This document shows positions 5,922 through 8,381 of a DNA stretch of 8,381 nucleotides, piece by piece; positions within the stretch are counted from its first letter, which is position 1, and each line of letters begins with the position of its first letter. This stretch comes from Rhodospirillaceae bacterium (GTDB taxonomy: Bacteria > Pseudomonadota > Alphaproteobacteria > MPNO01 > UBA2964), in contig PBOV01000113.1 in NCBI GenBank assembly GCA_002724505.1, positions 7,215 through 15,595 on the forward strand, read 5' to 3'. The notes below the pieces were generated by a model that made no database searches, was not told where the DNA came from, and saw only the letters and a list, made by a program, of their open reading frames with translations. The position numbers and the translations under genes were made by a program.

Positions 5922-7610
5922 CTAGATGAAGTAGACAACCATATAAATCGCCAATAAAACCGCAACCCATAACACAGTTGAGCCAGTCGGCCAGGTCCTA
6001 GCTAGCATTCCCTCCGGTCCATGGTGACGGAAAACGCCCGCAATAATTTTGTCAATACGATCTATGAAAATTGCTCGGGCCTTGCGATCGGCCGAGACGA
6101 GAGTCCTGGCAAAAATTTTCAAAAGGTGCGGCAGCAGTCTGCGGTAGATCCAGTCAAAATCAAGATTTCTAGATTTCAACGCCGGCGGGTATAGGCCAGT
6201 CTTTATTAAATAGGTAAAGGCAAGCGCAGAGAATAAGAGAAGTTGTAATTGGGTGACGACGTGTGTCGTCGTATATGGAACAAAGTTAGTTTGAAAGGGC
6301 AAGATTGCGTATAGTGGCGCTGGGTAAATACCAACGGCTATGCAGAGAAATGCGGCCAAGCCCATGGCAATCAGCATATTTTTTGGCGCTTCCTTTGGCC
6401 TCATTCCAGAATCATGCTGAAAAAAGGCAAAGTAAGGTATTTTTATTCCTGAATGATGCAATACACCCGCCGATGCAAAAAGAAGCATCAACCATACAAT
6501 CCAGTGACCTTCCTCGGCTGCGGCGGCAATAATTAAGGATTTTGATATAAATCCGCTAAATAGTGGAAAGGCGGAAATTGAAGCCGCGCCAACAATACAA
6601 AATCCAGCAGTATAGGGCATGCTTTTGTAGAGGCCGCCAAGCTCTGACCAATTAACCGTACCTGTGCGATATAAAACTGCTCCCATCGACATAAAAAGTA
6701 GCGCTTTGTAGAGGACGCTTGAAAAGGCGTGGGCTGCCGTACCGTTAAGTGCTAGTTCGGTTCCAATTCCTATTCCAACCACCATGAAACCAAGTTGGCT
6801 GTTTAAACTGTATGCGAGAACTCTCCGAAGGTTGTTTTCAATTACTGCATAGAAAATCGGAAAGGCGGTCATTGCTGCGCCAATCCAAATAAGCATTTCT
6901 GTCCCTGGAAACCCGCGCGCTAAAGCGTAGATCGCCAACTTAGTCGTAAACGCTGACAGAAAAACTGTCCCCGTAATCGTTGCCTCGGGATAGGCATCCT
7001 GAAGCCAGTTATGTAAAAGCGGAAACGCTGCCTTTATGCCAAAGGCTATGAAAATCAGCGCCGGGCCCAAACCGGTTAAGCCCATTTTTGTGAAGTCTAG
7101 AGACCCTGCTTCTTTAAAATGGATAATGGCACCTGCCAGGAGCAGGACACCTGAGCCGACCTGAATTATTAAATATCGCATGCCCGTTCGGTAGGCGGCA
7201 TCCGTTCGGCTTGACCAAATGAGGAAAACTGAGGCTATGGCGGTGCCTTCCCAATAAACGAAAAGGCTAATCAGGTCGCCCGCGAAAGCCCCGCCAATTG
7301 CAGCGCCGGCATAGATCAATCCAGCCATTTGCTGGGCCGTGTCCTTTATATGAAAAGCAAAAATAATGCTGATGGCTGCGGCTATATGGAAAATATACCC
7401 AAATAATAGGCTAAGACCATCAACTCGCACTGGAGAGAGCGTATATCCAAAAATATCAAAAGAAAAATGAACGCCTTCCGGTATTATCAGCAGTCCCCAG
7501 AAGCCGATAACTGGCAGCGCGAGCATGTAGGCGTTGCGCATGACCCGAGGAATCAACGGGACTATAACCGCTCCAACTATTAACAGAAGGCCGGGGGGAA
7601 GTTCAGTCAT
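5922..7610 (-). CDS. Mrp/NuoN-type antiporter-like membrane subunit with C-terminal extension
   Basis: A 562-residue polytopic membrane protein of the proton-conducting transporter family (NuoL/M/N, MrpA/D). With the start at 7610, the functional landmarks are E121 in the FVYWEG helix, K193 and H200 in FGIKAAFPLLHNWLQDAYPEA, K224 (FTTKLAIYAL), H294 and K302 (AAHAFSSVLYKALLFMSMG), and K357 in FSGFISKSLI. These charged residues form the ion path in the family. It is longer than typical MrpD (~490): residues after ~470 carry LDFDWIYRRLLP, an amphipathic stretch and a final membrane helix. The ATG at 7608-7610 is preferred over a GTG at 7670, which would add 20 non-hydrophobic residues inside the preceding gene. 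The chosen start overlaps that gene's stop by 8 bases. It is the last gene of the operon. Whether it moves H+ or Na+ is not determined. Confidence 0.88.
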   Translation of the reverse strand: MTELPPGLLLIVGAVIVPLIPRVMRNAYMLALPVIGFWGLLIIPEGVHFSFDIFGYTLSPVRVDGLSLLFGYIFHIAAAISIIFAFHIKDTAQQMAGLIYAGAAIGGAFAGDLISLFVYWEGTAIASVFLIWSSRTDAAYRTGMRYLIIQVGSGVLLLAGAIIHFKEAGSLDFTKMGLTGLGPALIFIAFGIKAAFPLLHNWLQDAYPEATITGTVFLSAFTTKLAIYALARGFPGTEMLIWIGAAMTAFPIFYAVIENNLRRVLAYSLNSQLGFMVVGIGIGTELALNGTAAHAFSSVLYKALLFMSMGAVLYRTGTVNWSELGGLYKSMPYTAGFCIVGAASISAFPLFSGFISKSLIIAAAAEEGHWIVWLMLLFASAGVLHHSGIKIPYFAFFQHDSGMRPKEAPKNMLIAMGLAAFLCIAVGIYPAPLYAILPFQTNFVPYTTTHVVTQLQLLLFSALAFTYLIKTGLYPPALKSRNLDFDWIYRRLLPHLLKIFARTLVSADRKARAIFIDRIDKIIAGVFRHHGPEGMLARTWPTGSTVLWVAVLLAIYMVVYFI

Positions 7611-7881
7611 CTTCGGCCTCTTCGTAATAGTCCTCTTTACGCATAAGTATTTTTCGAAGAAGTTTTGCACTTAATACAAGGAAGACACAGACGATAAACC
7701 CATACCAGCCATACATCCCTGGGATCCAGTCTTCGGCGGCGTAGTGGGTGTGCTTATGATAAAATAAATCGGCGATAATGCTGAGACTGCATGCGATGCA
7801 AAGTGCCCATATGATTTTCTTTACGTTGTTTTCTTTATCAAGCCAGTGGCTTTTTTTATCGGAATTTTGTTTTTCTGCCAT
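7603..7881 (-). CDS. Small two-helix membrane protein between antiporter subunits
   Basis: A 92-residue protein of unknown function. The N-terminus is charged and polar (MAEKQNSDKKSHWLDKENN). Helix 1 is at about 23-41 (IIWALCIACSLSIIADLFY), and a histidine-rich connector, HKHTHY, leads to EDWIPGMYGWYG and helix 2 at about 56-73. The tail is basic then acidic (RKILMRKEDYYEEAEDD). Both ends would face the same side, probably the cytoplasm. Small proteins of this shape recur beside Mrp/NuoN-like subunits in alphaproteobacteria, as I recall, and are likely accessory subunits of the complex. The ATG at 7879-7881, 10 bases after the previous stop with GGG just upstream, is preferred over a TTG at 7911 that would overlap the previous gene. 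The 3' end overlaps the next subunit by 8 bases, implying tight co-expression. Confidence 0.8.
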   Translation of the reverse strand: MAEKQNSDKKSHWLDKENNVKKIIWALCIACSLSIIADLFYHKHTHYAAEDWIPGMYGWYGFIVCVFLVLSAKLLRKILMRKEDYYEEAEDD

Positions 7882-7891
7882 AATTCCCAAC

Positions 7892-8381
7892 CTAGCCTTG
7901 AATTCCGGCAACTGGCGCTAACAGGCGATAAATTTTATCGGCGTAAAAAAAGAGTAGAATGCAGCCTGCACTCGTAATTGCCATCGCAAATATACAAAAT
8001 GGTGGTGCTTCGCGGATGCCGCCTATGCGGACGCCATTCCAAAAATTAATTTTTTCATCATGAGTATCTTTAACGTTTTTGGCATTATCTTTTACTTCGG
8101 CAAAAAAACCGCGAGCTACTAAGGGCATTAGATATGCGATATTCAGCAAAGAACTGAGCATAAAAACCAACATAAAAATAATATGCCCGGCTTCCGCTGC
8201 CGACAGCATTAGGTACCATTTACTCCATGAGCCACCAAGCGGCGGTAGCCCTATTACACTTAGGGCTCCAATCAAGAAGAAAATGAAGGTAAAGGGCATG
8301 ACACGACCTAAGCCATCCATTTCTGAAATTTCAGTCTTATGGCTAGCTACGAGAATAGCACCAGCACAAAAGAACAACGTA
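7892..8381 (-). CDS. Mrp/NuoN-type antiporter-like subunit, C-terminal part (start beyond right edge)
   Basis: The frame is open to the right edge of the window, so about 162 C-terminal residues of a larger proton-conducting membrane subunit are seen. The visible part begins inside a membrane helix (TLFFCAGAI, the family's KatLFfcaGai region after its conserved Lys). It continues through DGLGRVMPFTFIFFLIGALS and GLPPLGGSWSKWYL, the signature with the SKW lysine of the discontinuous helix. Further hydrophobic segments follow (e.g. IIFMLVFMLSSLLNIAYLM and the helix AMAITSAGCILLFFYA), separated by a polar loop containing DNAKNVKDTHDEK. It resembles MrpD/NuoN; the two cannot be told apart from this fragment. 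The TTG at 8375-8377 is an internal codon rather than a start. The stop is 10 bases from the start of the small membrane protein gene, so the two are cotranscribed. Confidence 0.88.
   Translation of the reverse strand, partial: TLFFCAGAILVASHKTEISEMDGLGRVMPFTFIFFLIGALSVIGLPPLGGSWSKWYLMLSAAEAGHIIFMLVFMLSSLLNIAYLMPLVARGFFAEVKDNAKNVKDTHDEKINFWNGVRIGGIREAPPFCIFAMAITSAGCILLFFYADKIYRLLAPVAGIQG

Noticed and set aside
7611..7670. Longer form of the antiporter subunit starting at a GTG (7670)
   Set aside because: The extra 20 residues are basic and polar, lie fully inside the small membrane protein gene, and precede a natural ATG with an 8-base operon overlap.

Overview
The window looks like about 8.4 kb of a bacterial chromosome with moderate to low GC content. 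The protein repertoire (a cox-type molybdenum hydroxylase cluster with coxG/D/E/F accessory genes, and Mrp/complex I-like antiporter subunits with a small two-helix protein between them) most resembles an alphaproteobacterium, possibly a marine one. That assignment is inference from gene content and style. Both ends cut through genes, and no mobile element, CRISPR array, tRNA or rRNA was seen.

Left part (1-4627, all on the minus strand), in order of transcription: coxG (membrane-anchored SRPBCC protein), coxS (two [2Fe-2S] clusters), coxM (FAD subunit), a strong intrinsic terminator, coxD (MoxR-type AAA+ ATPase), coxE (VWA/MIDAS protein) and the start of a coxF/xdhC-like gene that runs off the left edge. 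Together these are the electron-transfer subunits and the maturation machinery of an aerobic carbon monoxide dehydrogenase-like (xanthine oxidase family) enzyme. The catalytic molybdopterin subunit, coxL, is not in the window. CoxS and CoxM are separated by only 65 bases, in the place where coxL lies in S-L-M clusters.

Middle (4628-5763): a divergent plus-strand gene for a class IV (fold type IV) PLP aminotransferase, sharing a 182-base intergenic region with coxG.

Right part (5922-8381, minus strand): the distal end of an operon for an Mrp/NuoN-type proton- or sodium-translocating membrane complex. It has the C-terminal part of one antiporter-like subunit, a 92-residue two-helix membrane protein, and a 562-residue antiporter-like subunit with a C-terminal extension. 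The genes overlap or nearly touch. The aminotransferase and this operon converge on a 158-base AT-rich spacer.

The cox products would oxidise a small substrate (CO or an N-heterocycle/aldehyde, undecidable without CoxL) and pass electrons through FAD to the quinone pool, with CoxG tethering the enzyme to the membrane. The antiporter complex would act on ion gradients at the same membrane. Nothing in the sequence links the two beyond proximity. The points most worth a second look are the absent coxL, the terminator between structural and maturation genes, and the dyad-rich leader of coxS.
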